Below are positions 1-6,978 of a stretch of DNA of 64,000 nucleotides, piece by piece. Where the stretch lies: the NCBI RefSeq assembly GCF_020092905.1, contig NZ_JAGSGB010000001.1:186001-250000 (forward strand), written 5' to 3'. Made by a program: the position numbers and the translations under genes. The notes beneath the pieces were generated by a model. It had not been told where the DNA came from, made no database searches, and was given only the letters and a program-made list of their open reading frames with translations. Every line of letters starts with the position of its first letter. Position 1 is the first letter of the stretch. Source of the stretch: Pacificimonas aurantium (lineage in GTDB: Bacteria; Pseudomonadota; Alphaproteobacteria; Sphingomonadales; Sphingomonadaceae).

Positions 1-863
1 CGGTGCAGCGCGTCCGCGATCAGCGCCTTGAATGACGGCTCTCGCGCGCGCAGCGTCGAGCCCGTCAGAATAAGCCGCTTCTGCATCACCTTCCAGATCG
101 GCAGTTCTGCCGTGGGGCCGCGCTGGATGGCGATGGATACGTGGCGGCCGGCAGTCCCGAGGCAGTCGATATTGCGGGGCAGGTAATCGCCGCCGACCAT
201 ATCGAGCACGGCATCTACCCCGTCCGGCGCGATGCGCTTCACTTCCTCGACGAAGTCCTGAGACTTGTAGTTGATGGTGTGATCGGCGCCCGCCCGCCGC
301 GAGGCTGCGCATTTCTCGTCGCTGCCATTCGTGGTGATCGACTTGATACCGAACGCGCGGCAGAGCTGCGTCGCGGTCGTGCCGATGCCGCTCGTCCCGC
401 CATGGATCAGCACCGTCTCGCCATCCTTCACCGCCGCCCGCTCAAAGAGGTTCGACCAGACCGTGAAATAGGTTTCCGGCAGGCCGGCGGCATCGATCAG
501 CGACACTCTATCGGGGACCGGCAGACACGACCCGGCAGGCGCGGCGACATATTCGGCATACCCGCCGCCGGCGACCAGCGCGCAGACCTTGTCGCCCTCT
601 GAGAGACCGCTGGCTCCCTCGCCCAGCCGGACGACGGTCCCCGACACTTCCAGGCCGGGGATGGACGGCGCGCCGGGCGGCGGGGGATAGGCTCCCTGGC
701 GCTGCATGATGTCGGGTCGGTTGATACCGGCAGCCGCGACGCGGATCAGCACCTCGCCCGTTTGCGGCGAAGGCACGGGACAGTCGCGAAGCTGCAGCGT
801 GTCGGCATCGCCGCTTTCCTGCGGATCGATGGCGCGCATCGTGTCTGGTATCGGGTCCGTCAC
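1..863 (-). CDS. NAD(P)H-quinone oxidoreductase, PIG3/zeta-crystallin type (3' end outside window)
   Basis: Zinc-free medium-chain dehydrogenase/reductase that in this family reduces quinones with NAD(P)H in the cytoplasm. The reverse strand reads continuously from a GTG at 863 to the window edge. It shows the MDR N-terminal catalytic fold (GEVLIRVAAAGINRPDIMQR, then GAYPPPPGAPSIPGLEVSG) and the nucleotide-binding loop LIHGGTSGIGTTATQL. The N-x-PD context in place of zinc ligands is typical of the PIG3 branch. GTG at 863 is preferred because AAGGAG lies 5 nt upstream; an internal ATG at 839 is less well placed. The gene is divergent from the small membrane protein at 976. About 287 codons are visible and the family is usually 325-335 residues, so only the C-terminus is missing. 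Confidence 0.9.
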   Translation of the reverse strand, partial: MTDPIPDTMRAIDPQESGDADTLQLRDCPVPSPQTGEVLIRVAAAGINRPDIMQRQGAYPPPPGAPSIPGLEVSGTVVRLGEGASGLSEGDKVCALVAGGGYAEYVAAPAGSCLPVPDRVSLIDAAGLPETYFTVWSNLFERAAVKDGETVLIHGGTSGIGTTATQLCRAFGIKSITTNGSDEKCAASRRAGADHTINYKSQDFVEEVKRIAPDGVDAVLDMVGGDYLPRNIDCLGTAGRHVSIAIQRGPTAELPIWKVMQKRLILTGSTLRAREPSFKALIADALH

Positions 864-975
864 GACATCTCCTTTTGCCCGCGCCCTTACAAGGCATTGA
901 TCCGCTTCGGAACCGTGTCTTAGGCGACCCGTTCAGGGGGAAGAGGCTGCGGTAAAATGAAGCAGGAAGCAAACC

Positions 976-1482
976 ATGCGTGTCGACCAGCGAATGGCGT
1001 GGGCCAGCGGACTGTTCATCGTTCTGGTGGGCGCGACCGCCCGCTTCGCCATTGGCCGCGTCTATAGCAGCGGCAAGGCAACCGACCTGATCGACACCCT
1101 CGCCGATTCCGGTCTCTATCTCGGCTCAGGCATCGCCACGGCCTCCGCGACGATGCTTGCACTCATGCTGACCATCCTCAGCATGACGCGAAATACGGAC
1201 AGCGAATTTCACGAAGATATGTACCGGCGCGTCTACCGGGTTTCGATCATGGCGACCCTGTCGCTTGTCGGGGCGGTCGTCCTGCTTCTCGCGCTCACCA
1301 TTCCCGTTCAGGAAATGGACGGCGTTCCGCCGAACTTCTTCAGTATCCTCTACAACGTCCTTTTTTCCCTCGTCGTCCTCTGCTGCGCGCTCGTCGTCGG
1401 GACCGTCGTTCTCATCTTCACGGTTATCCGTACCGTTGTCGCCAAGACGACTCCGCTGGAAGAGTTCGAAGAGGACAACTAA
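976..1482 (+). CDS. Small four-helix membrane protein, function unknown
   Basis: I do not recognise the family. The 168 residues show about four hydrophobic segments (roughly 11-27, 47-68, 90-110 and 123-152), a charged loop after TM2 (TRNTDSEFHEDMYRRVYR) and an acidic tail ending in EEFEEDN. No catalytic motif is visible. GGAAGC lies just upstream of the ATG. The stop is only 9 nt before the DUF1192 gene, so the two are probably cotranscribed. Third-position GC is high like its neighbours, which supports a real gene; an antisense frame across the same bases has no recognisable content. Confidence 0.75.
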   Translation: MRVDQRMAWASGLFIVLVGATARFAIGRVYSSGKATDLIDTLADSGLYLGSGIATASATMLALMLTILSMTRNTDSEFHEDMYRRVYRVSIMATLSLVGAVVLLLALTIPVQEMDGVPPNFFSILYNVLFSLVVLCCALVVGTVVLIFTVIRTVVAKTTPLEEFEEDN

Positions 1483-1491
1483 GCTCGCATC

Positions 1492-1683
1492 ATGGACGAA
1501 GAGGATCTTCCAAGGCCGGGCGACCCCCTTGAGGCGGTGATGAAGACCGACCTCGATCCGTTTTCGGTGCATGAACTGGAGGCGCGGGTCCGGATGCTGG
1601 AAGCGGAAACCGAACGAACCCGGGCGAAACTCGCGGGCGCGAAGGACTTCCGCTCCGCGGCCGATTCCCTCTTCAAGAGCTGA
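1492..1683 (+). CDS. DUF1192 family small protein
   Basis: A 63-residue cytoplasmic protein of the alphaproteobacterial DUF1192 family, function unknown. The sequence has the family layout: an acidic proline-containing start (MDEEDLPRPGDPLE), the conserved DLDPFSVHELEARVRMLE, then a short coiled coil and the C-terminal RSAADSLFKS. It follows the membrane protein by 9 nt and precedes the acyl-CoA dehydrogenase pair by 79 nt. In related genomes DUF1192 genes often sit beside a quinone oxidoreductase, as here; that is from memory of the family rather than from this sequence. Confidence 0.85.
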   Translation: MDEEDLPRPGDPLEAVMKTDLDPFSVHELEARVRMLEAETERTRAKLAGAKDFRSAADSLFKS

Positions 1684-1762
1684 GCCCCCTTCAAAGTAAG
1701 GGTCGGCGCGGCCGCGCCCACCTGCGCATAACCGGCGCATTGGCAATGGGGAGAGCACCCGC

Positions 1763-2869
1763 ATGAATTTCGATTTTTCCGACGACGCACGGACTTTGCA
1801 GGACCAGGCCCGCCGCGTCTTCGACGAGACCGCCGGGCCCGATGCCGCCCGCGCGGTCATGAACGATCCCGACAAACATTATGACGAGGCGATCTGGAAG
1901 CAGGCTGTCGAACTCGGCCTGACCGCGATCCGCGTGCCAGAGGAGCATGGCGGCGTCGGCCTCGGCGCCGAAGAGGCCTGCCTGATCGCGGAGGAAATCG
2001 GCCGCGGGCTGGTTCCGGCACCGCTCATCTCGACCATGCTCTTTACCGAGGCGCTGCTGATCGCGGGCAGTGCGGAGCAGCAGGCGAAGTGGCTTCCCGG
2101 CGTAGCCGACGGCTCCGTCATCGGCTGCTTCGGCTGGGGCGAAGGCGCATCGCAGCTGCCCTCGTCCATGCCCGATACGCGCATGGCAAAGGGCGGCCTG
2201 ACCGGCACCAAGAGCCCGGTCGCCGACGCGCCGATCGCGAATGCGGCGGTCGTATCCTATGCCGGCGAGGACGGGCCCGCGCTCGCCCTGGTCGACCTGT
2301 CCCGCGACGACGCCCGGGTCACGGTCGTGGAGACGCTCGATCTCGTCCGCCCCCACGGCACCATCGAACTGAAGGGGGTCGAGGCCGAGCCGCTTGGCAC
2401 GTCGGCGGACTATCAGGACTTTCTCGACCGCGCGGCGGTGCTTCTTTCCTTCGAGGCGCTGGGTACGCAGGACGCGGCCATGCGCATGGCCGTCGATTAC
2501 GCCAAGGAGCGCGTTGCGTTCGGCCAGCGGATCGGCCGCTACCAGGGCGTCAAGCACAATGCCGCCGACATGTACGTGAAGGGCGAGCTTGCCCGTGCCC
2601 ACGCCATGCACGGCGCATGGGCCTTTCAGGCGGGATCGCCCGAACTTCGCCAGGCTGCAGCAGCCGCGCGCACGGCAAGCCTCGATGCCGTGACCTACAC
2701 TGCCGAGGAGAATGTGCAGATGCACGGCGGCATCGGCTACACATGGGAATCGAATTGCCAGTTCTACTACCGCCGTGCCCGCGCCATCTCGGCAATGCTC
2801 GGCAGCCGCGGCTTTTGGTCGGATCGACTGGTCCGCTCGCTTGAGAATAGGAATGCGGAAGCGGCGTAG
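1763..2869 (+). CDS. Acyl-CoA dehydrogenase family protein (probable beta-type partner)
   Basis: FAD-dependent acyl-CoA dehydrogenase fold, 368 residues. Visible are the N-terminal helical domain with the VPEEHGGVGLG turn, a middle beta domain with unusually degenerate FAD-loop sequence, and the C-terminal helical domain with RIGRYQGVKHNAADMYV and MHGGIGYTWESNCQFYYRR. The HGGIGYTWE ending is typical of the partner subunit in paired dehydrogenases rather than of stand-alone enzymes. A second dehydrogenase starts 41 nt downstream, so the two are very likely one operon and possibly one heterotetramer. GGGGAGAGCACCCGC precedes the ATG. The acyl substrate cannot be read from the sequence. Confidence 0.9.
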   Translation: MNFDFSDDARTLQDQARRVFDETAGPDAARAVMNDPDKHYDEAIWKQAVELGLTAIRVPEEHGGVGLGAEEACLIAEEIGRGLVPAPLISTMLFTEALLIAGSAEQQAKWLPGVADGSVIGCFGWGEGASQLPSSMPDTRMAKGGLTGTKSPVADAPIANAAVVSYAGEDGPALALVDLSRDDARVTVVETLDLVRPHGTIELKGVEAEPLGTSADYQDFLDRAAVLLSFEALGTQDAAMRMAVDYAKERVAFGQRIGRYQGVKHNAADMYVKGELARAHAMHGAWAFQAGSPELRQAAAAARTASLDAVTYTAEENVQMHGGIGYTWESNCQFYYRRARAISAMLGSRGFWSDRLVRSLENRNAEAA

Positions 2870-2910
2870 GAACAGCCCTCCCCGCGGGGAGGAGACACGG
2901 AGGATAGATC

Positions 2911-4128
2911 ATGGATTTCAACGATACCGCCGAAGAGGCAGCCTACCGCGAGAAGGTGCGTGCCTGGATCGCCGAAAACACCAAGGAATATGAAGGCCAG
3001 GGCGCCGCGAAGACGAACGAGGAGTTCGTTGCGCGCCAGAAGAGCTGGCAGAAGAAGAAATATGATGCGGGATATGCCGGCATCACCTGGCCCAAGAAGT
3101 TCGGCGGTCAGGGCAAGGGCCCGATGGAATCGATCATCTTCAGCCAGGAGGAGGGCAAGTCTGCTGCCCCCACCGGCCTTTACGCCATCGGCCTCGGCAT
3201 GTGCATTCCCACCGTCTTCACCCACGGATCGCAGGAGGTCGTCGACCGCTTCGTGCCCGTCGCTCTCGAAGGCGAGGAAATCTGGTGCCAGCTCTTCTCG
3301 GAGCCGGCGGCCGGTTCCGATCTTGCCGGCATCCGCACCAAGGCGGAGAAGGACGGCGACGAGTGGGTGATCAATGGTCAGAAGGTTTGGACGACCAACG
3401 CCCACCTTTGCGACTATGGCATCATCGTCACCCGTACCGATCCGTCGGCGCCGAAGCACAAGGGCCTGACGATGTTCATCGTCGACATGCATTCCGAAGG
3501 CGTCGAGGCTCGGCCCTTGAAGCAGATGTCGGGCGGCAGCGACTTCAACGAGGTGTTCTTCGACGATGTTCGCGTTCCCGACGCCTGGCGTCTGGGTGAC
3601 GAGGGCCAGGGCTGGCAGGTTGCGCTGACGACGCTGATGAACGAGCGTCTCGCCGTCGGCGGCAAGCCGCGCTACTCGCCCGACTGGCGCGCGCTTCTCA
3701 ACCTGGCGAAGGAGATCGAGACCGTACTCGGCCCGGCCTCCGAACAGGCGGACGTGCGCGAGGAAATCGCCAAGGCCTATATCAACGATCATGGCGTGAA
3801 GCTGACCCAGCAGCGGGCGCTCTCCGCCCTCTCCCAGGGCAAGACGCCCGGACCCGAGCAGTCGATCTCGAAGGTGGTCGTGGCCAAGCAGATGCAGGAG
3901 ATCAGCCGCATCGCGCTCGACCTGTCCGAAAGCCAGGGCTTCGTGAAAGCCGAGCCGGGGTCCGAGCTCGATCGCTTCCAGTCCAGCTATTTCGGCGCGG
4001 CCGGCCTGCGTATCGCTGGCGGTACCGACGAGATTCTGCGGAACATCATCGCTGAACGGGTCCTCGGCCTGCCGGGCGACCTGCGGCCGCCAAAGGACAC
4101 GCCCTTCAACGAATTGAAGCCCGTCTGA
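2911..4128 (+). CDS. Acyl-CoA dehydrogenase family protein (probable catalytic partner)
   Basis: A 405-residue FAD-linked acyl-CoA dehydrogenase. It carries the N-terminal domain with TWPKKFGGQGKGPMES, the middle-domain flavin loop WCQLFSEPAAGSDLAG followed by GQKVWTTNAH, and the C-terminal GGTDEILRNIIAERVLGLPGD that closes the FAD site in the longer ACAD10/11-like branch. RBS GAGGAGACACGGAGG precedes the ATG. With the preceding gene it forms a tandem pair like those that make alpha2beta2 dehydrogenases in actinobacterial sterol catabolism; that pairing is an inference here. A terminator-like hairpin follows the stop codon. Confidence 0.93.
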   Translation: MDFNDTAEEAAYREKVRAWIAENTKEYEGQGAAKTNEEFVARQKSWQKKKYDAGYAGITWPKKFGGQGKGPMESIIFSQEEGKSAAPTGLYAIGLGMCIPTVFTHGSQEVVDRFVPVALEGEEIWCQLFSEPAAGSDLAGIRTKAEKDGDEWVINGQKVWTTNAHLCDYGIIVTRTDPSAPKHKGLTMFIVDMHSEGVEARPLKQMSGGSDFNEVFFDDVRVPDAWRLGDEGQGWQVALTTLMNERLAVGGKPRYSPDWRALLNLAKEIETVLGPASEQADVREEIAKAYINDHGVKLTQQRALSALSQGKTPGPEQSISKVVVAKQMQEISRIALDLSESQGFVKAEPGSELDRFQSSYFGAAGLRIAGGTDEILRNIIAERVLGLPGDLRPPKDTPFNELKPV

Positions 4129-4162
4129 CGCCCATTTTACTAATTTGAATCAACGTCTTGAT

Positions 4163-4180
4163 AAAGGTTGCACCTTTTTT
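4163..4180 (+). terminator. Short intrinsic terminator after the acyl-CoA dehydrogenase pair
   Basis: AAAGGT-TGC-ACCTTT forms a 6-bp stem running straight into further T residues (4175-4180), 35 nt after the dehydrogenase stop. The stem is short and partly A-T, so termination may be partial. Confidence 0.5.
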
Positions 4181-4182
4181 CG

Positions 4183-4207
4183 GGAACGTACCGATTATCG
4201 GTCCGTT
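4183..4207 (+). promoter_or_regulatory. Candidate EcfG (general stress sigma factor) promoter
   Basis: GGAAC at 4183-4187 and CGTT at 4204-4207 are separated by exactly 16 bases. This matches the alphaproteobacterial EcfG consensus GGAAC-N16/17-CGTT. It lies immediately after the upstream terminator and 180 nt before the MBL-fold start codon. The spacer contains the palindrome ACCGATtATCGGT. No expression evidence is available from sequence. Confidence 0.5.
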
Positions 4208-4386
4208 AACTAAATAATCGTCACCGCGTAGCGTACTGGTGACGTTAGAGTAGCTCGCCGGATCCGGTCCAGTATGGGGCCGCATCCGGCTTACTCATGT
4301 CTGGCCCCGCCCGCTCTAGCTAAGCTTCTCGGCCCACGAGTTTCGCTCGCTTGCGCAACCGGCCAATCTTCGGGAAACCCCGGCTC
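4208..4386 (+). other. Hairpin-rich leader or small transcript before the MBL-fold gene
   Basis: No credible ORF is visible. Two clean stems are present: CGTCACC pairing with GGTGACG (about 4220-4245), and GCCGGAT (4257-4263) pairing with ATCCGGC (4284-4290). Neither is followed by a T-run. The stretch could be a structured 5' UTR driven by the promoter at 4183, or a short RNA; the sequence does not decide. Confidence 0.35.
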
Positions 4387-5271
4387 ATGAACATCGAGGA
4401 TGCCATCGCCGCCGCGCCCTATGGCGAAAGCGAACGCCTGTCGCCGCGCATCCGGCGCATTCTGGCGAAGAATCCCAGCGCCTTCACCTATCTCGGCACC
4501 GGCACCTATCTGGTTGGAACGGATCAGGTGGCCGTGATCGACCCCGGACCCGACGACGATGCCCACCTCCGGTCGATCCTCGAGGCTGTGGGGGAAGGCG
4601 AGGTCTCGCACATCCTTATCACGCACACTCACAAGGATCATTCCCCGCTTGCCGTTCGGCTAAGCGAGCGCACCGGCGCGGCGGTCTGGGGATGCGCGCC
4701 GCTCGCGATCGAGGATGACGGGCCGCGGTCCGACGCCGCGTTCGATACCAGCTACGCGCCCGATCATGTCATGGAGGACGGCGAGCGGGTAGCGGGAGAG
4801 GGCTGGACCATCGAGGCCGTGCATACGCCCGGCCATACCTCCAACCATCTTTGCTTCGCGCTGAGCGAGGAGCAGGCGCTTTTTTCCGGCGACCACATCA
4901 TGGGCTGGTCGACTACCGTGGTCTCGCCGCCGGACGGCGACATGACGGCCTATCTCGACTCGCTGCGCAAGCTGCAGGGCCGTGAGGAGACGGTCTATTA
5001 TCCCACGCACGGCGAAGCCGTAAGGGACCCGAAGAAGCTCGTGCGCGGTTATCTCGTTCACCGAAAGCAGCGGGAAAACCAGATCCTGACGCTGCTCGAA
5101 GACGGCGAGAAGACCATCGAGGAATTCGTGAAGACGATGTACGCCATGGTGAACAAGGCCTTGCACCCTGCCGCGGGCCGGTCCGTCCTGGCGCACCTCA
5201 TCGACCTCGAACGCCGCGGCCTCGTTTGCCGGCAGGACGGCGACGCCGGGGAACGCTGGTCGAAAGCGTGA
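4387..5271 (+). CDS. MBL-fold metallo-hydrolase (LACTB2-like)
   Basis: A 294-residue metallo-beta-lactamase-fold hydrolase. The metal-binding signature HTHKDHSP is present, followed by further ligands in HTPGHTSNH, FSGDHIMGW and YPTHGE. The C-terminal ~80 residues form the winged-helix-like LACTB2 tail (HRKQRENQILTLLEDGEKTI). LACTB2-type members act on RNA or small thioester-like substrates; the substrate here is unknown. The ATG at 4387 is chosen because family similarity begins there; a TTG 36 nt upstream would add unconserved residues. The stop overlaps the GTG of the next gene (GTGA), indicating translational coupling. Confidence 0.9.
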   Translation: MNIEDAIAAAPYGESERLSPRIRRILAKNPSAFTYLGTGTYLVGTDQVAVIDPGPDDDAHLRSILEAVGEGEVSHILITHTHKDHSPLAVRLSERTGAAVWGCAPLAIEDDGPRSDAAFDTSYAPDHVMEDGERVAGEGWTIEAVHTPGHTSNHLCFALSEEQALFSGDHIMGWSTTVVSPPDGDMTAYLDSLRKLQGREETVYYPTHGEAVRDPKKLVRGYLVHRKQRENQILTLLEDGEKTIEEFVKTMYAMVNKALHPAAGRSVLAHLIDLERRGLVCRQDGDAGERWSKA

Positions 5272-5885
5272 GGAGTTTCCTCGCCCTCCTGGCCGGACTC
5301 CTGCTTGGCGCCGGAGCCCTCTGGCTGGTTCTGAAGCCGGCAAACGACCTGTTCGAGCCTCAGGTCGAGACGATCGCCGCGGCAAGCCTCGACGCCGTGC
5401 GCGCCCAGAACCGCCTGTCCGTCTTTGCGGGCCGGTTCACCGTGGCCGTCACCAGCAGGGCAGAACGCCTGGGCTTTGCCGCCGAAAAGACGATGATCGT
5501 GCCGGCGACGGTGAAGTATGAAATCGACTACTCGCAATTGTCAGCCGGCGACATCAGCTGGGATCCGGCGACGGCACGGATGGTCGTCGACCTGCCGCCC
5601 ATCGAACTGTCCGAACCCGAAATCGACATGTCGGACGTACGCGACTACGGCGAGGGCGCGGTTCTCCTGACCGTCGGCGGCGCCAACGAAGCGCTAGACC
5701 GGGCCAACCGCCGCAAGGTACGCGCCGCCGTGATGGAAGAGGCCGGAAGCGAGCTGATGCTGCAGATGGCGCGCGATTCGGCGCGCTCTGCCGCGGCGCG
5801 CAGCTTCCGCCTTCCCCTTGAGGCCGCGGGCATCCCTGCCCAAGTAATTGTCAGGTTCCCCGACGAAAGCGGGAGCGCGATGTGA
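5268..5885 (+). CDS. DUF4230 domain-containing membrane-anchored protein
   Basis: About 205 residues with one N-terminal transmembrane helix (FLALLAGLLLGAGALWLVL) and then a soluble DUF4230 domain. The domain includes AEKTMIVPATVKYEIDYSQL and a repeat-like beta region (MVVDLPPIELSEPEIDMSDV). Function is unknown; the domain is predicted to sit outside the cytoplasmic membrane. GTG at 5268 overlaps the preceding stop by four bases and puts the hydrophobic helix at the very N-terminus, so it is preferred over in-frame TTG/GTG codons further upstream. nadA starts 10 nt after the stop, so the MBL, DUF4230 and nadA genes appear to be one transcription unit. Confidence 0.8.
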   Translation: MRSFLALLAGLLLGAGALWLVLKPANDLFEPQVETIAAASLDAVRAQNRLSVFAGRFTVAVTSRAERLGFAAEKTMIVPATVKYEIDYSQLSAGDISWDPATARMVVDLPPIELSEPEIDMSDVRDYGEGAVLLTVGGANEALDRANRRKVRAAVMEEAGSELMLQMARDSARSAAARSFRLPLEAAGIPAQVIVRFPDESGSAM

Positions 5886-5895
5886 GGAATAATAA

Positions 5896-6894
5896 ATGAA
5901 CGCACCCGTCCGCGAAAATTTTGCCGGTCTCGACCTTCTCGAAGAGATCGACCGGCTGCGGAAGGACCGGAACGCCGTCATCCTGGCCCATTACTACCAG
6001 GACCCGCAGATTCAGGACCTGGCCGATTTCGTCGGCGACAGCCTCGACCTCTCCAAGAAGGCGGCGGAGACCGATGCCGACGTCATCGCCTTTTGCGGTG
6101 TTCGCTTCATGGCGGAAACGGCGAAAATCCTGTCGCCGGAAAAAACCGTCGTGCTGCCCGACATGGACGCGGGCTGTTCGCTCGAGGACAGCTGTCCGCC
6201 GGACGCCTTTCGCAGGTTTCGCGAGGAGCATCCCGACCATATCGCGCTGACCTACATAAATTGCTCGGCAGAGGTGAAGGCGCTGTCGGACATCATCGTC
6301 ACGTCGTCATCGGTGGAGAAGATTCTCAACCAGTTGCCGCAGGACCAGAAGATCATCTTTGCGCCCGACCGGCATCTCGGCGGTTATTTCAGCCGTAAGC
6401 TGGGCCGCGACATGCTGTTGTGGCCGGGCGCCTGCATCGTCCATGAGGCCTTCAGCGAAAAGGAACTTCTGAAGCTGAAGGCCGAGCATCCCGGCGCGCC
6501 GGTTGCGGCCCACCCCGAATGCCCGCCCCACATCCTCGACCATGCCGACCATGTGGGGTCGACCAGTTCGATTCTGGACTATGTGCTCGGCCTCGAAGCG
6601 GAGACGATCATCGTCGCCACCGAACCGCACATCATTCACCAGATGGAGAAGGCCGCGCCTCAGAAGACGTTCATCGGCGCTCCCGGCGCGGACGGCAACT
6701 GCAACTGCAACATGTGTCCGTTCATGGCGATGAACACGCTGGAAAAGCTCTACATCTGCCTGCGTGACCTGGAGCCGCGTATCGAAATCCCCGAGGATGT
6801 GCGGGTAGGCGCCAAGAAGTCACTCGACCGCATGCTGGAAATGGCCAGCGCGACGGTTGGAAAGGGCGATCTCGGCGCCATCGACGGGGATTGA
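5896..6894 (+). CDS. nadA: Quinolinate synthase NadA
   Basis: Condenses iminoaspartate with dihydroxyacetone phosphate to quinolinate in de novo NAD synthesis, using a [4Fe-4S] cluster. The 332 residues show the family's VILAHYYQDPQIQDLADFVGDS start and the cluster cysteines in the contexts DMDAGCSLEDSCP, HPECPP and NCNCNMCPFM. AHYYQ and the HxxH-like substrate residues are intact. RBS GAGGAATAATAA precedes the ATG. nadC lies 3.5 kb downstream on the same strand; no nadB or aspartate dehydrogenase gene is in the window. Confidence 0.98.
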   Translation: MNAPVRENFAGLDLLEEIDRLRKDRNAVILAHYYQDPQIQDLADFVGDSLDLSKKAAETDADVIAFCGVRFMAETAKILSPEKTVVLPDMDAGCSLEDSCPPDAFRRFREEHPDHIALTYINCSAEVKALSDIIVTSSSVEKILNQLPQDQKIIFAPDRHLGGYFSRKLGRDMLLWPGACIVHEAFSEKELLKLKAEHPGAPVAAHPECPPHILDHADHVGSTSSILDYVLGLEAETIIVATEPHIIHQMEKAAPQKTFIGAPGADGNCNCNMCPFMAMNTLEKLYICLRDLEPRIEIPEDVRVGAKKSLDRMLEMASATVGKGDLGAIDGD

Positions 6895-6978
6895 ACCCCG
6901 GCCGATTCCCGTTACGACTCCGGCGGTAGACGCGCCGCCTCAAGGTTGCGGCGCGGCTGAGGTACGAGGGGCCTGTTG

